A DNA stretch of 64,000 nt from an uncultured Muribaculaceae bacterium. Lineage in GTDB: Bacteria > Bacteroidota > Bacteroidia > Bacteroidales > Muribaculaceae. The first letter of the stretch is position 1. Every line of letters begins with the position of its first letter. Below the pieces are notes generated by a model. That model ran no database searches. It was not told where the DNA came from and saw only the letters and a list, made by a program, of their open reading frames with translations. The stretch lies in the NCBI GenBank assembly GCA_944320595.1, contig CALUIB010000039.1, positions 1-64,000 on the forward strand, written 5' to 3'. The translations under genes and the position numbers were made by a program. Below, piece by piece: positions 43,879 to 53,074 of the stretch.

Positions 43879-45906
43879 TTATTGTGGTTTGTTTTCGGGT
43901 TCTTGATTCAGTAAAGCCAAAAACTGCTTTTCATCGATTATTGTTATTCCTAATTTTTGTGCTTTTTCAAGTTTTGCCGGTCCCATATTTTCTCCTGCGA
44001 GTAAATATGAGGTCTTTGCAGAAATTGAACCTGAATTTTTACCGCCATTGACCTCAATCATTTTTTTATATTCATCGCGAGAGTGCAGGTTGAATACGCC
44101 ACTTATTACGATTGTTTTTCCGGCTAATTTGTCTGAAACCTTGGTGTCATCGGCAGCAGTTTGCATTTGCAATCCGGCATTTCGTAATCGTTCTACTATT
44201 GTCCGGTTCTCTTGTACATTGAAAAAGTCTATAACGCTTTGTGCTATCTTGATGCCAATCTCATCGATGGCCGACAATTGTTCAAGTGACATACTCATTA
44301 AATTGTCGATATTCGTTGATGCAAAAGCAAGTTTTTTTGCCACGGTTTCGCCAACGTATGGTATCGACAGGGCGTAAATTACGCGTTCAAAAGGAACCTT
44401 GCGGCTCTCATCAATACCTTTGATTATGCGTTGAGCAGATTTTAAACCGAAACGGTCGAGTAGCATGAGTTTGTCGGCCGATAGGTCATATAAGTCGGCA
44501 ATATCCTTTACAAGTCCTGAATTATATAATTGTTCGGCAACTTCTTCGCCAATACCGTCGATGTTCATGGCATGCCGACCGACAAAATGTTCTATTCTTC
44601 CTGTAATTTGAGGAGGACAATGATATTTGTTTGGGCACACCCAAGAGGCCTCGCCTTCTATGCGCTGCAGCAATGAACCGCAAGCAGGGCAGTGGGTAAT
44701 AAAGCTAACGGGCTTACTGCCATTGATACGGGCATTGAGATTTACGCCTACGATTTTAGGTATTATTTCGCCACCTTTTTCAACATATAGCATATCGCCG
44801 TCATGTATGTCAAGGTTACGAATAATGTCTTCATTGTGCAAAGATGCGCGCTTTACAATCGTGCCTGAAAGTAATACCGGCTCAAGATTTGCCACCGGTG
44901 TTATAACGCCAGAACGGCCTACCTCGAATGAAACCGATTGCAATTTGGTGCATTCGCGTTCAGCCTGGAATTTATATGCTATTGCCCACCGTGGATTCTT
45001 TGCAGTATAGCCTAAATTTAATTGTTGACGCAAAGAATTGACTTTAAAAACGAGTCCATCGGTTGCAACGGGTAAATGTTTGCGTTCGGTATCCCAATAT
45101 GATATAAATTGCTCGACTTCTTGGATGCTGTTTAGTAATTTTATGGCATTTGATACTTTAAATCCCCATTGTCGCATGGCTATAAGATTGTCGTAGTGGT
45201 TGTCAAATGGCAGATTGTCTCCAAGCAAATAATACAGATATGCATCGAGTTTGCGACGGGCAACTTCCGAGGAATTTTGTAGCTTTAGTGTACCTGCGGC
45301 GGCATTGCGTGGATTGGCAAAAAGAGGCTCTTCATTGTATTCCCTCTCTCTATTCAGCGCATCGAATACTTTCCACGGCATCAGTATCTCACCTCGCACT
45401 TCAAAGCGAGCGGGATAGCCGCTGCCGTTTCGCAGCTGTAATGGTATGCTGTGTATGGTTTTTACATTATCGGTTACATCATCGCCTTGCACTCCATCGC
45501 CACGAGTCACAGCCCTAATCATGCGTCCATTTTCATATATAATAGAAATTGATGTGCCATCGAATTTCATTTCTCCGACGATTTGAAATTGCTCGTCGCC
45601 AAGCATATTTTTTATTCGGTTAAGGAAGTCGGTAACTTCTGATACTGAATATGTATTGGCAAGTGAGAGCATAGGGCGTTCATGTACCACTTGCTTAAAT
45701 GATTTTGTAATGTCACTACCAACCCTTTGAGTGGGGGAGCATGGATCGAAGTATTGTGGATTGGCTTTTTCCAACTGTTCGAGCAAGGCCATTTTTTCAT
45801 CAAATTCCTTGTCGGACATTGTTGGGGCGTTTAATACATAATATTTATAGTTGTTTTCGTTAAGCTCCTGTCGCAGCTCATCGATTAATTGTTTTATGTT
45901 ATCCAT
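43879..45906 (-). CDS. ligA: NAD-dependent DNA ligase
   Basis: Seals nicks during replication and repair, using NAD+. The 675-residue protein has all LigA domains: Ia (N-terminal, [19 protein letters not shown]), adenylation domain with nucleophile K114 in EMKFDG, OB-fold ([16 protein letters not shown]), Cys4 zinc finger (CPACGSLL to CPNKYHCPP), helix-hairpin-helix repeats (about residues 470-590) and a C-terminal BRCT domain ([20 protein letters not shown]). It appears monocistronic. Confidence 0.97.
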   Translation of the reverse strand: MDNIKQLIDELRQELNENNYKYYVLNAPTMSDKEFDEKMALLEQLEKANPQYFDPCSPTQRVGSDITKSFKQVVHERPMLSLANTYSVSEVTDFLNRIKNMLGDEQFQIVGEMKFDGTSISIIYENGRMIRAVTRGDGVQGDDVTDNVKTIHSIPLQLRNGSGYPARFEVRGEILMPWKVFDALNREREYNEEPLFANPRNAAAGTLKLQNSSEVARRKLDAYLYYLLGDNLPFDNHYDNLIAMRQWGFKVSNAIKLLNSIQEVEQFISYWDTERKHLPVATDGLVFKVNSLRQQLNLGYTAKNPRWAIAYKFQAERECTKLQSVSFEVGRSGVITPVANLEPVLLSGTIVKRASLHNEDIIRNLDIHDGDMLYVEKGGEIIPKIVGVNLNARINGSKPVSFITHCPACGSLLQRIEGEASWVCPNKYHCPPQITGRIEHFVGRHAMNIDGIGEEVAEQLYNSGLVKDIADLYDLSADKLMLLDRFGLKSAQRIIKGIDESRKVPFERVIYALSIPYVGETVAKKLAFASTNIDNLMSMSLEQLSAIDEIGIKIAQSVIDFFNVQENRTIVERLRNAGLQMQTAADDTKVSDKLAGKTIVISGVFNLHSRDEYKKMIEVNGGKNSGSISAKTSYLLAGENMGPAKLEKAQKLGITIIDEKQFLALLNQEPENKPQ

Positions 45907-45964
45907 ATTGCAATAAATTTTCCAAATGCTAAATTAGAAAATTCAAGCCAAATATGGAAAACAA

Positions 45965-45999
45965 AATGGGGCATATTTCAATTTTAAACATACCCCATT
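45965..45999 (-). terminator. Terminator of the aromatic operon
   Basis: On the minus strand AATGGGGTA (45999-45991) pairs with the GCCCCATT region (45973-45965), with small bulges and an A/T-rich loop, followed by TTGTTTT. It lies 8 nt after the tyrA stop. Confidence 0.65.
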
Positions 46000-46006
46000 A
46001 GTTCCA

Positions 46007-46780
46007 TTATTTTAAGTTTTCACGCACTTCGTCGAGATATATTTTCATGGCATTACTATCGCGCCTTTCAATTATATCCTGCAACTTTGCAAGTTGATGT
46101 TGTATTTTTATCAATTGCCCCGTAGTGTGAGGGTTGAACAAAATTTCTTGTAGCAGGTAATCATCTTCCGACATCAGCCCCCGAGCAATGGCCATGTGCC
46201 GCTTGAATGTGGTCCCAGGAGCTTCTTGGTGCGTCATTACACTTCCAAAAGCCAGTGTGCTGGCAAATGGCACCGATAACGAGAATGCGATTGTTTCATC
46301 GTGCTGTTCAAATGTGTATTCAAATATATTCAAATGCAATTCGTTATATAAATCCTTAAAGAACACTTTGCCCAAGTGGTTGCTTTCGGCAATAATTATT
46401 GCATTTTCGCTTGATAAGTTGCTCAAAGATGCAAATGTAGGGCCGAACATGGGATGTGTGCTGACAAATGGATGCTTGCAAATTCTGTAAAATTCGGGCA
46501 AGCCATTCTTTACCGATGCAATGTCGGAAATAATGCAATTGTCGGGTAACAAAGGTAATATTTCCTTGAAAGCGTCAATAGTGTATTTGACTGTTACGGC
46601 ATTTATGAGTAAATCGGGCTTAAATTCACGTATTTCCTCATGCGATGTGAAACGCAAGGCATGGAACGTAAATCGCAGTCTGTCGAGGTCTTTATCGTAA
46701 ACTGCCACTTCGTGCTTGAAACTTAGGACATCGCAAAAAAACGACCCCATTTTCCCAGCGCCTATAATAAGAATCTTCAT
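46007..46780 (-). CDS. tyrA: Prephenate dehydrogenase
   Basis: Converts prephenate to 4-hydroxyphenylpyruvate with NAD(P)+, for tyrosine. The 257-residue protein begins with a Rossmann motif MKILIIGAGKMGSF; further family motifs are INAVTVKYTIDAF, DIASVK, FVSTHPMFGPT (active-site His) and APGTTFKRHM. It is shorter than E. coli TyrA because it has no fused chorismate mutase; that activity is on the upstream gene. Last gene of pheA-aminotransferase-DAHPS/CM-tyrA. Confidence 0.92.
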   Translation of the reverse strand: MKILIIGAGKMGSFFCDVLSFKHEVAVYDKDLDRLRFTFHALRFTSHEEIREFKPDLLINAVTVKYTIDAFKEILPLLPDNCIISDIASVKNGLPEFYRICKHPFVSTHPMFGPTFASLSNLSSENAIIIAESNHLGKVFFKDLYNELHLNIFEYTFEQHDETIAFSLSVPFASTLAFGSVMTHQEAPGTTFKRHMAIARGLMSEDDYLLQEILFNPHTTGQLIKIQHQLAKLQDIIERRDSNAMKIYLDEVRENLK

Positions 46781-46790
46781 ATTACAGCTG

Positions 46791-47861
46791 TTATTTTACT
46801 CGATTGTTCAACACCTCTATCTGCTGGCGAACCGACTCTTCATGTATGGCCTCTACTATGCTTTGCATGAAATTGCCGCTCATACCAAGTTCTTCGGCTA
46901 GTTTTATGCGGGATTTTAGTATGTCGTCATATCGGTTGGTGTGTACGATTTGCATACTGTGTTCCTTCTTGTATTGGCCAATTTCACGTGAAACTCTCAT
47001 GCGTTTTGCCAATAGCTCAATGAGGTCGTTGTCGATTTGGTCGATTTGTTGGCGCAGCAATGTCAAGCTTTCGGTAGATTGCGCATTATCTCGCACAACC
47101 AATGTATTAAGTATGAAATTCAGCACTTCGGGAGTGATTTGTTGGCTTTTGTCGCTAAGCGCACAATCGGGATCGCAGTGAGATTCGATGATAAGTCCAT
47201 CGAACCCCATGTCGAGGGCTTGTTGCGACAGTGGTGCAATAAGTTCGCGTTTTCCTCCCATGTGTGAAGGGTCGCAAATGATTTGTAGGCTTGGCAACCG
47301 ACGGTGCAGTTCGATAGGAATGTGCCATTGGGGCATATTGCGGTAAAGGTGCTTGCCATATACGGTAAAACCACGATGAATAGCAGCAATGCGGTGAATG
47401 CCTGCATTATAGATACGTTGCAAGGCGCCAATCCATAGTTCAAGGTCGGGATTTACTGGATTTTTGACCATTACAGGGATGTCGGTTCCGACGAGGCTAT
47501 CGGCTATCTCTTGCACAGCAAACGGGTTGGCCGAAGTGCGGGCTCCAATCCACAGCATATCTATACCAGCATTTAATGCAGCTTCTACATGAGCCTTATT
47601 GGCAACTTCGGTACATACGAGCATACCAGTTTCTTTTTTTACACGTTGCAGCCATTTAAGGCCAGTTTCGCCAATACCTTCAAAACCGCCTGGCTTTGTG
47701 CGCGGTTTCCAAATTCCTGCACGGAAAATTTTAATTTCATATTCTGCAAGTTCACGTGCAGTGGTCAATATTTGCTCTTCGCTTTCGGCACTACATGGGC
47801 CGGCTATGACGATAGGCCGTCCTGCCTTATTTTCATCTACGATAGGTTGTAAATCTTTCAT
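46791..47861 (-). CDS. Bifunctional DAHP synthase / chorismate mutase
   Basis: A 356-residue fusion that catalyses the first step of the shikimate pathway and chorismate to prephenate. The N-terminal ~265 residues are a type I-beta (KDO8P synthase-like) DAHP synthase: IAGPCSAESEEQI, GIWKPRTKPGGFEGIG, CDPSHMGGKRELI and IESHCDPDCA. The C-terminal ~85 residues are an AroQ-type chorismate mutase helix bundle (LTLLRQQIDQIDNDLIELLAKRM...SREIGQYKKEH). The mutase domain may confer prephenate feedback on the synthase, as known for similar fusions. It lies 10 nt before tyrA. Confidence 0.93.
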   Translation of the reverse strand: MKDLQPIVDENKAGRPIVIAGPCSAESEEQILTTARELAEYEIKIFRAGIWKPRTKPGGFEGIGETGLKWLQRVKKETGMLVCTEVANKAHVEAALNAGIDMLWIGARTSANPFAVQEIADSLVGTDIPVMVKNPVNPDLELWIGALQRIYNAGIHRIAAIHRGFTVYGKHLYRNMPQWHIPIELHRRLPSLQIICDPSHMGGKRELIAPLSQQALDMGFDGLIIESHCDPDCALSDKSQQITPEVLNFILNTLVVRDNAQSTESLTLLRQQIDQIDNDLIELLAKRMRVSREIGQYKKEHSMQIVHTNRYDDILKSRIKLAEELGMSGNFMQSIVEAIHEESVRQQIEVLNNRVK

Positions 47862-47885
47862 GACTATATGTTTTTATTAATAATT

Positions 47886-49055
47886 CTATTTTACATTGTT
47901 TATCCGTTCAAGGGCTTCGATCATTCGCTCTTCGGTTGCACATAGCGAGATGCGTATATATCGGTTTCCGTTGCTACCGAAAATAAATCCTGGTGTGATA
48001 AACACACGTGCATCACTTAAAATCTTTTCAGTGACAGTTTCCGAATCTTTCTCGCTATCGGGTATTTTTCCCCATAAGAATAACCCTGTCTGTGTGGCAT
48101 CAAAGGTGCAGCACAAAGCATCCATTATTTGTTCTGCAATGTGGCGGCGGCGGCGATATGTCTCATTTATTTGATCATACCAAGATTGGTCACAATCGAG
48201 TGCCTTGGCCGCAGCAAGCATCATTGGCCGGAACTGACCTGAGTCGATATTTGATTTAACACGTAAAATCCATTCAATGAAATTCTTATTTGATGCAACC
48301 ATTGCAATACGCCATCCTGCCATATTGTGAGATTTGCTCAAAGAGTTTAATTCTATGGCAATATCTTTGGCCCTGTCTATACAGAAAATGCTTAAAGGAG
48401 TGTCGTTAAGTATAAAGCTGTAAGGATTATCGTTGACAATTATGATGCCGTGGCGTTTGCCAAAATCTATAAGTTTTTGGAACAAGTCTCTGCTTGCCCG
48501 ATGCCCAGTAGGCATATTTGGATAATTGACCCACATTAATTTAATATTTTCCAAAGGAAGGGATTCAAGTGAGGCAAAATCGGGTTCCCAATTGCTCTGC
48601 TCAGTAAGGTCGTATTTATAGATTTTAGCACCGGCAAGTTGACTCACCGCAGTATATGTCGGGTACCCAGGATTGGGAACAAGCACTCCATCGCCTGGGT
48701 TTACAAAAGCGAGCGTCGTGTGCAAAATGCCTTCCTTTGACCCTATTAATGGCTGTATTTCGGTCGTTGGATCGAGTGCTATCCCGAAATACCTTTTATA
48801 CCAATTGGCAAATGCCTGTCTTAATTCGGGAATGCCAGTATATGGTTGGTAACCATGTGTATTGGTACGACGAGCTTCATTGCACAAAACTTCAATCGCA
48901 TCAACTTGAGGCGGACGGTCGGGGCCACCTATGCCAAGGGATATTATATCAAGGCCTTGTGCATTAAGCTTGGCTATTTCCCTCAATTTTCGGGAGAAAT
49001 AGTATTCCTTGACTTGTGAAATTCGGTCGGCCGGTTTTATGTCAATCTTGTTCAT
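47886..49055 (-). CDS. Class I/II PLP-dependent aminotransferase (aromatic)
   Basis: A 389-residue fold-type I aminotransferase. The PLP lysine is in SLSKSHNMAGWR (about residue 237); substrate-binding motifs include ISLGIGGPDRPP, GYQPYTGIPELR, NYPNMPTGH and YIRISLC with the C-terminal Arg. The sequence is related to the LL-diaminopimelate/aspartate aminotransferase group. Position between pheA and the DAHPS/CM gene suggests transamination of phenylpyruvate and 4-hydroxyphenylpyruvate to Phe and Tyr. Its start overlaps the pheA stop by 4 nt. Confidence 0.9.
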   Translation of the reverse strand: MNKIDIKPADRISQVKEYYFSRKLREIAKLNAQGLDIISLGIGGPDRPPQVDAIEVLCNEARRTNTHGYQPYTGIPELRQAFANWYKRYFGIALDPTTEIQPLIGSKEGILHTTLAFVNPGDGVLVPNPGYPTYTAVSQLAGAKIYKYDLTEQSNWEPDFASLESLPLENIKLMWVNYPNMPTGHRASRDLFQKLIDFGKRHGIIIVNDNPYSFILNDTPLSIFCIDRAKDIAIELNSLSKSHNMAGWRIAMVASNKNFIEWILRVKSNIDSGQFRPMMLAAAKALDCDQSWYDQINETYRRRRHIAEQIMDALCCTFDATQTGLFLWGKIPDSEKDSETVTEKILSDARVFITPGFIFGSNGNRYIRISLCATEERMIEALERINNVK

Positions 49056-49888
49056 GCTACAAATTCGTTATATTCTCCTAAAATTTTGAATTCATTTATA
49101 AGTGGCCTTACGGCATCTATCGATTGGCGATAGCGAGTATAGTCGTTGAATGTGAGATTTACGTAAAAGCGATATTCCCATTCACGCCCTATAATTGGCA
49201 AGGACTGTATTTTCGACAAGTTGATGTCGTAAAATGAAAAAATGGTAAGTATTTTCGATAGGCTACCTTGAGTGTGGGGCAATGTAAATACCAATGAAGC
49301 CTTATTTATTTTATCATTTTTGATAAGATATGGGGCTTCGAGGGGGTCGGCGAGGATTAAGAATCTTGTAGAATTGCGTTTATTTGTTTGAATATTTTCC
49401 TCAAGTATTTCCAATCCATACAGTTTTGCTGCATATTCACCACAAATCGCACCTACGCCATACAAATTTTTTTCAGCAATTTCTTGTGCACTGCCTGCCG
49501 TATCGTTTTGTTCCACTATTTTCAAGTGTGGGTGTTGGCGCAAAAATTGTTCACATTGCAATAAAGCCATGGGGTGGGAGCGAACTTCAGATATTTTTGT
49601 TATCGATTGTCCTGGTAATGCCGCAAGAACATGGGAAATGTGCATTTTATATTCGCCCACTATCGACAAATTACTTTTGCGCAACAATTCATGGTTTTGC
49701 AGCAGACTGCCTGCAATGGTGTTCTCGATGGCAAGGGTGCCGATAAGAGTGGCATCGTTGCTAAGGGTTTCAAACATTGATGAGAATGTTTCACAGGGAA
49801 TGGTTTCGATTTCTTCACCTTCGAAATATTGCCTTGCGGCAGCTTCGTGAAAGCATCCCGGCTCTCCTTGTATTGTGACACGTTTCAT
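49052..49888 (-). CDS. pheA: Prephenate dehydratase
   Basis: Decarboxylates and dehydrates prephenate to phenylpyruvate. The 278-residue monofunctional enzyme has a prephenate dehydratase domain (residues 1-180: QGEPGCFHEAAARQYF, LAIENTIAGSLLQNHELL, NDTAGSAQEIAE, NSTRFLIL) and a C-terminal ACT domain for Phe feedback (KASLVFTLPHTQGSLSKIL, KIQSLPIIGREWEYRFYV). Start is ATG 49888 (MKRVTIQGEPG); frame extension to 49945 runs through the attenuator terminator and should be ignored. First structural gene of the aromatic operon. Confidence 0.93.
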   Translation of the reverse strand: MKRVTIQGEPGCFHEAAARQYFEGEEIETIPCETFSSMFETLSNDATLIGTLAIENTIAGSLLQNHELLRKSNLSIVGEYKMHISHVLAALPGQSITKISEVRSHPMALLQCEQFLRQHPHLKIVEQNDTAGSAQEIAEKNLYGVGAICGEYAAKLYGLEILEENIQTNKRNSTRFLILADPLEAPYLIKNDKINKASLVFTLPHTQGSLSKILTIFSFYDINLSKIQSLPIIGREWEYRFYVNLTFNDYTRYRQSIDAVRPLINEFKILGEYNEFVA

Positions 49889-49902
49889 GCGTTTTATAAT
49901 AT

Positions 49903-49942
49903 TAATAAAAAAATCCCGCCATATTTTGTTATGGCGGGATTT
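49903..49942 (-). terminator. Attenuator terminator of the aromatic operon
   Basis: On the minus strand AAATCCCGCCATA (49942-49930) pairs perfectly with TATGGCGGGATTT (49923-49911), a 13-bp stem with a 6-nt loop and a U-run to 49907. It is about 15 nt before the pheA ATG. Leader segment GGCGAGGTTT (49998-49989) can pair with AAATCCCGCC of its 5' arm (one mismatch, one G-U), giving an exclusive antiterminator. Confidence 0.93.
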
Positions 49943-49977
49943 CATATCTTGTTAATCATTTTCTTGTGTAAATAATT

Positions 49978-50055
49978 TTATGCACATAAAACCTCGCCTT
50001 TATTTTTATTAAAATAAAAGTAAAAGAAAAAGCTATATGCAAAAAATCGGCTCAT
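49978..50055 (-). CDS. Phe/Tyr leader peptide of the aromatic operon (25 aa)
   Basis: ATG at 50055 opens a 25-codon frame ending in TAA at 49980-49978. Residues 4-15 are FFAYSFFFYFYF: in all seven Phe and three Tyr codons within 12 positions. It lies 20 nt downstream of the -7 box and is followed by the attenuator hairpin. The antiterminator strand GGCGAGGTTT covers codons 20-23, so a ribosome reaching the stop would mask it and let the terminator form, while stalling in the Phe/Tyr run would free it. The peptide itself probably has no other role. Confidence 0.92.
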   Translation of the reverse strand: MSRFFAYSFFFYFYFNKNKGEVLCA

Positions 50056-50075
50056 AAAAATTCGTTTTGATGATG

Positions 50076-50105
50076 CAAAGATATATAATTGTTTTTAAAA
50101 ACAAA
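50076..50105 (-). promoter_or_regulatory. Promoter of the aromatic operon (TTTG-N18-TATCTTTG)
   Basis: The minus-strand TTTG (50105-50102) and TATCTTTG (50083-50076) are 18 nt apart, one short of the preferred spacing. Transcription would start near 50069, just ahead of the leader peptide. Confidence 0.8.
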
Positions 50106-50150
50106 TGATTTTTGAAAAATATTTCACTTTAATGTTGAGAAAAATGTTGT

Positions 50151-50417
50151 TTAGTTCGTCCTGTCATCGTTGCTGTCAGCATCTTTCCCATTTTTTGCAT
50201 AAGTGGTGTATGTGTTTGCATCTTCTTTGGCAGCTTTGCGTTTCTCCATATATTTCAATGTGAAATGCAGCAAGACTATTATGATTAGCGTTGCTGCGAT
50301 TATTCCGAAGTAATAAAAATACCGGCCTGCCTGTAGATGAGGTAACCCTATGTATGCCATTACAGCTAAGTATGCCAATAGTATCAAGGGTACAAATGTT
50401 GATTTTTTAATTTTCAT
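50151..50417 (-). CDS. Small two-helix membrane protein (88 aa)
   Basis: A short membrane protein of unknown function: two transmembrane helices (FVPLILLAYLAVMAYIGL and YYFGIIAATLIIIVLLHFTL), then a charged C-terminal tail (KYMEKRKAAKEDANTY ending NDDRTN). Start at ATG 50417 (MKIKKSTF) overlaps the stop of the exonuclease gene by 11 nt, so it appears translationally coupled. Last gene of the biotin-exonuclease cluster. Confidence 0.75.
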   Translation of the reverse strand: MKIKKSTFVPLILLAYLAVMAYIGLPHLQAGRYFYYFGIIAATLIIIVLLHFTLKYMEKRKAAKEDANTYTTYAKNGKDADSNDDRTN

Positions 50418-51030
50418 CTTCTTCAACAATATATTTCGATTCTTCGGGTTTGAAAGTCTGTGAGTTTAAATAATTGTATATTCGCAAACAAGCCCATGCA
50501 TCGATTGCCGCATATTCTTTTTGGGCTTCTGTTAGAGTCTCCGCTTCCCAATTTGACAGCCGCTGGCCTTTTGATATTCGTTTGTCAAATAGTATTGCAT
50601 ATATTTTTTGCAGGCTAGCGTCAGAGATATTATACTGTGGAACCATTTTTTGCAAATCTACAAATCCCGACATATTAGCATTGTACCCTTTGTGTATGAC
50701 ACCAAAATCGTCTTTCAAAGAAAGACCGACCTTTGTGATTTTTTCATTCTCAAGGAAAGAACGCAACGAGTCGGGCATACCTATTTTGTTGATACGAAAC
50801 AGGTAACAATCGTCCATGGTGGAAATTTGCATAAGTGCGACATTGTGAGAAACGCCCTTTTTAAACGAAGGCCGCGTTTCGGTGTCGAATCCAAGTGTAG
50901 AGGAGCCATTGAGTTCTTCAAGGGCTTTGTTTAGCTTGGGCAACGTGTCTATAACGTGTATTCTGCCATTGAACGATACGCGGTCTAGTGTCGATAATTG
51001 TTCTTTGCTTATGGAAATTCTCATTGCCAT
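50407..51030 (-). CDS. 3'-5' exonuclease domain protein (RNase D-like)
   Basis: A 207-residue DEDDy-type exonuclease domain. Motif I is STLGFDTETRPSF (DxE), motif II is TKVGLSLKDDFG with N/D at VHKGYN, and motif III is QKEYAAIDAWACLRIY (YxxxD). It lacks the HRDC domain of true RNase D, like many Bacteroidetes homologues of WRN-type exonuclease. The substrate could be RNA or DNA. It starts 5 nt after bioD. Confidence 0.88.
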   Translation of the reverse strand: MAMRISISKEQLSTLDRVSFNGRIHVIDTLPKLNKALEELNGSSTLGFDTETRPSFKKGVSHNVALMQISTMDDCYLFRINKIGMPDSLRSFLENEKITKVGLSLKDDFGVIHKGYNANMSGFVDLQKMVPQYNISDASLQKIYAILFDKRISKGQRLSNWEAETLTEAQKEYAAIDAWACLRIYNYLNSQTFKPEESKYIVEEDEN

Positions 51031-51035
51031 AATTA

Positions 51036-51677
51036 TTACAATGTTTGTGGCATTACTAAAAATTGTGTGGATTGAGAATGGGCTGAGAAGTATTCTCTCA
51101 TAAATTCTTTATTGTCAGCAGCTATTACTGGGTCTTCGTCGAAAAAAGGATTATATATGACGTAACGCAAAGGTATGTTATGTGCCGCCAGAGCTTCAAA
51201 TGAAAGCAGGGTGTGGTTGATTGAGCCAAGAGACCCGTTGGTAACCAATGCTACAGGATAGTGCCTATCTTGTATGTAATCGATTGTCAAATATGTTTTT
51301 GTCAATGGAACCATTAATCCACCGGCACCTTCTACCAGCACCACGTCAAATATCGAGGCCAATGTTTCGGTGGCATTGTTGATTTTGGCAAAATCTATGG
51401 ATATATGGTCGATTGCTGCGGCAAGGTGTGGGGAGGCAGGATATGACAAAATAACTGGCGATGTAATATGCCTTTGGTCATATTCATTATACCCAGTGTG
51501 CATTATATGACGATGCACAGTTATATCTTCCGACATATCGGTATTCCCGGTTTGAATTAATTTTTGCGTCATGACATTTTTGCCTTGAGCCGCAAGCATA
51601 TTGGCAAGCCATCCAGTGGCATAGCTTTTGCCGACATTGGTGCCTATTCCGCTTATAAAAATTATATTGTCTGTCAT
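51036..51677 (-). CDS. bioD: Dethiobiotin synthetase
   Basis: Closes the ureido ring of dethiobiotin from DAPA, CO2 and ATP. The 213-residue protein has a Walker A-like P-loop ISGIGTNVGKSYATG at residues 8-22, the lysine/carboxylate region TQKLIQTG and VEGAGGLMVPL near residue 105. The start overlaps the BioG-BioC stop by 4 nt. Confidence 0.95.
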   Translation of the reverse strand: MTDNIIFISGIGTNVGKSYATGWLANMLAAQGKNVMTQKLIQTGNTDMSEDITVHRHIMHTGYNEYDQRHITSPVILSYPASPHLAAAIDHISIDFAKINNATETLASIFDVVLVEGAGGLMVPLTKTYLTIDYIQDRHYPVALVTNGSLGSINHTLLSFEALAAHNIPLRYVIYNPFFDEDPVIAADNKEFMREYFSAHSQSTQFLVMPQTL

Positions 51678-53074
51678 TTATTATTTATAGCTATAATATA
51701 TATTGGGTTGTATGTAAGTTGGAATTTGCCATCGACTGATTTGTATGAGCTTAGAAGATGCCTAAGCACACTGCCGGGAACATTCTTGGAACTAACGGAA
51801 TTGACGCCAGTCGATTGAATGTGCCTTAACACTTGCAAAGGTGTGTCGAAAAGCATGGTTTCATATTCTTCGCTTAACAAAACGATGTCAAAGTTACGCT
51901 TTATTTCGTTATTATACCAGTTTGAATCTTTATAATTAAGGGATATTTTGATATAGTCATTTATTTCTTTCATATTGTATATGCCGAAAGTGGATAATAC
52001 GAGTGCTCCTTGTGGCTTTAGCCACTTGTGTGCCTTATGGAAGAATTTGGGCAAGTTCTCGAACCACTGTATTGCCGATGAAGAGACGATGTAATCAAAT
52101 GAATTGTCGGGAAACGAAAGTAATTCGGCATCGTTTTCTATGAATTCGTAATCGGTGACATTTAAATTGAGCGTAATTGTCGGTATATTACACAAGTCGT
52201 TGAGTACAAGTCTTGACGGAAATGCATTCTGTGCATAAAGACGAGTTAAAAAGCCCGTTCCGCAACCAATTTCAAGAATATTAGCATCTTGCCTTATACC
52301 GACAGTCACTTTCCACTTGTCATATAAAGAGCTGGCTATTTTCCGCTGGATAATTGCATTGTTATCGTAATTGCCGTTGAAACTATCGCTGAATTTTTGG
52401 CGAATAAGGTGTTTGTTGATGATATTCCTACTAATCAATGTTTCAAAATCATCAGGAAGGTGTGAGCCGGTTTCTTCTATTTCAAGTGTCTCGCACAATT
52501 CAGTCCAACCATTTAATTGGTTCTCGAATGGGAAAATAAGGTCGCATTTTGATGCAATGACTTTATTCCATACAATGGGTGCGCATTTGGAACTGGCTGT
52601 CGATGCATTGATATAAACCAACTCGTCATGCAGGGATTTTATAGTGCGGTTTGGCAAATGTGCTGTAAATTTACCAAATTGATTGCCGTCGCGGCAAATT
52701 CGCCTGTAAAATTTCATCAATGACCTTTCCGATAGATTTTTTAGTGTGGCACTAAACATCGCCTGAGGAATACCACGGTTGTCATCTATTGGGAATTGTG
52801 TTCCATTTATCGCCATTTTAAAAGTTATCGGCAAACTTGGATGCTCGTTGATGAACTGTGAGGCCGCAAAAACGCCAAAAGACCATGCAAACAAGTATAT
52901 GCTTTGATAGCCATTGAATAGCGATACATCAATGTTGAAGTCTTCGTAATCCCATATAACGACTAAGTTGCAATGAATGTCAATGTTCCTGAACAACGTG
53001 GCATCCATTCCCCAACCAGTAAAAAACATAATCAATGATTTGTTGTCGCTATGTTTAGTAAATTCATATTTCAT
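51674..53074 (-). CDS. BioG-BioC fusion (pimeloyl-ACP methyl ester esterase + malonyl-ACP methyltransferase)
   Basis: A 466-residue two-domain enzyme opening and closing pimelate synthesis. Residues 1-205 are a DUF452/BioG alpha/beta hydrolase: FFTGWGMDATLF, and the nucleophile elbow AWSFGVFAA with catalytic Ser near residue 65, and a C-terminal His near GSHLPDDF (about 205). Residues ~220-466 are a BioC SAM methyltransferase: ANILEIGCGTGFLTRLYA (motif I), ENDAELLSFPDNSFDYIVSSSAIQWF and LKPQGALVLSTFG. BioC methylates malonyl-ACP to disguise it as a fatty-acid primer and BioG removes the methyl group from pimeloyl-ACP. It overlaps bioF and bioD by 4 nt each. Confidence 0.93.
   Translation of the reverse strand: MKYEFTKHSDNKSLIMFFTGWGMDATLFRNIDIHCNLVVIWDYEDFNIDVSLFNGYQSIYLFAWSFGVFAASQFINEHPSLPITFKMAINGTQFPIDDNRGIPQAMFSATLKNLSERSLMKFYRRICRDGNQFGKFTAHLPNRTIKSLHDELVYINASTASSKCAPIVWNKVIASKCDLIFPFENQLNGWTELCETLEIEETGSHLPDDFETLISRNIINKHLIRQKFSDSFNGNYDNNAIIQRKIASSLYDKWKVTVGIRQDANILEIGCGTGFLTRLYAQNAFPSRLVLNDLCNIPTITLNLNVTDYEFIENDAELLSFPDNSFDYIVSSSAIQWFENLPKFFHKAHKWLKPQGALVLSTFGIYNMKEINDYIKISLNYKDSNWYNNEIKRNFDIVLLSEEYETMLFDTPLQVLRHIQSTGVNSVSSKNVPGSVLRHLLSSYKSVDGKFQLTYNPIYIIAINNK

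Noticed and set aside
46640-46690. LRFTFHALRFTSH repeat inside prephenate dehydrogenase, possibly an inserted repeat element
   Set aside because: Family members as I recall them carry LRFT...RFTSLDEI at the same place, so this is normal sequence in the dehydrogenase.
49889-49945. N-terminal extension of PheA to 49945
   Set aside because: It is encoded by the attenuator hairpin itself and lacks homology to the family start.
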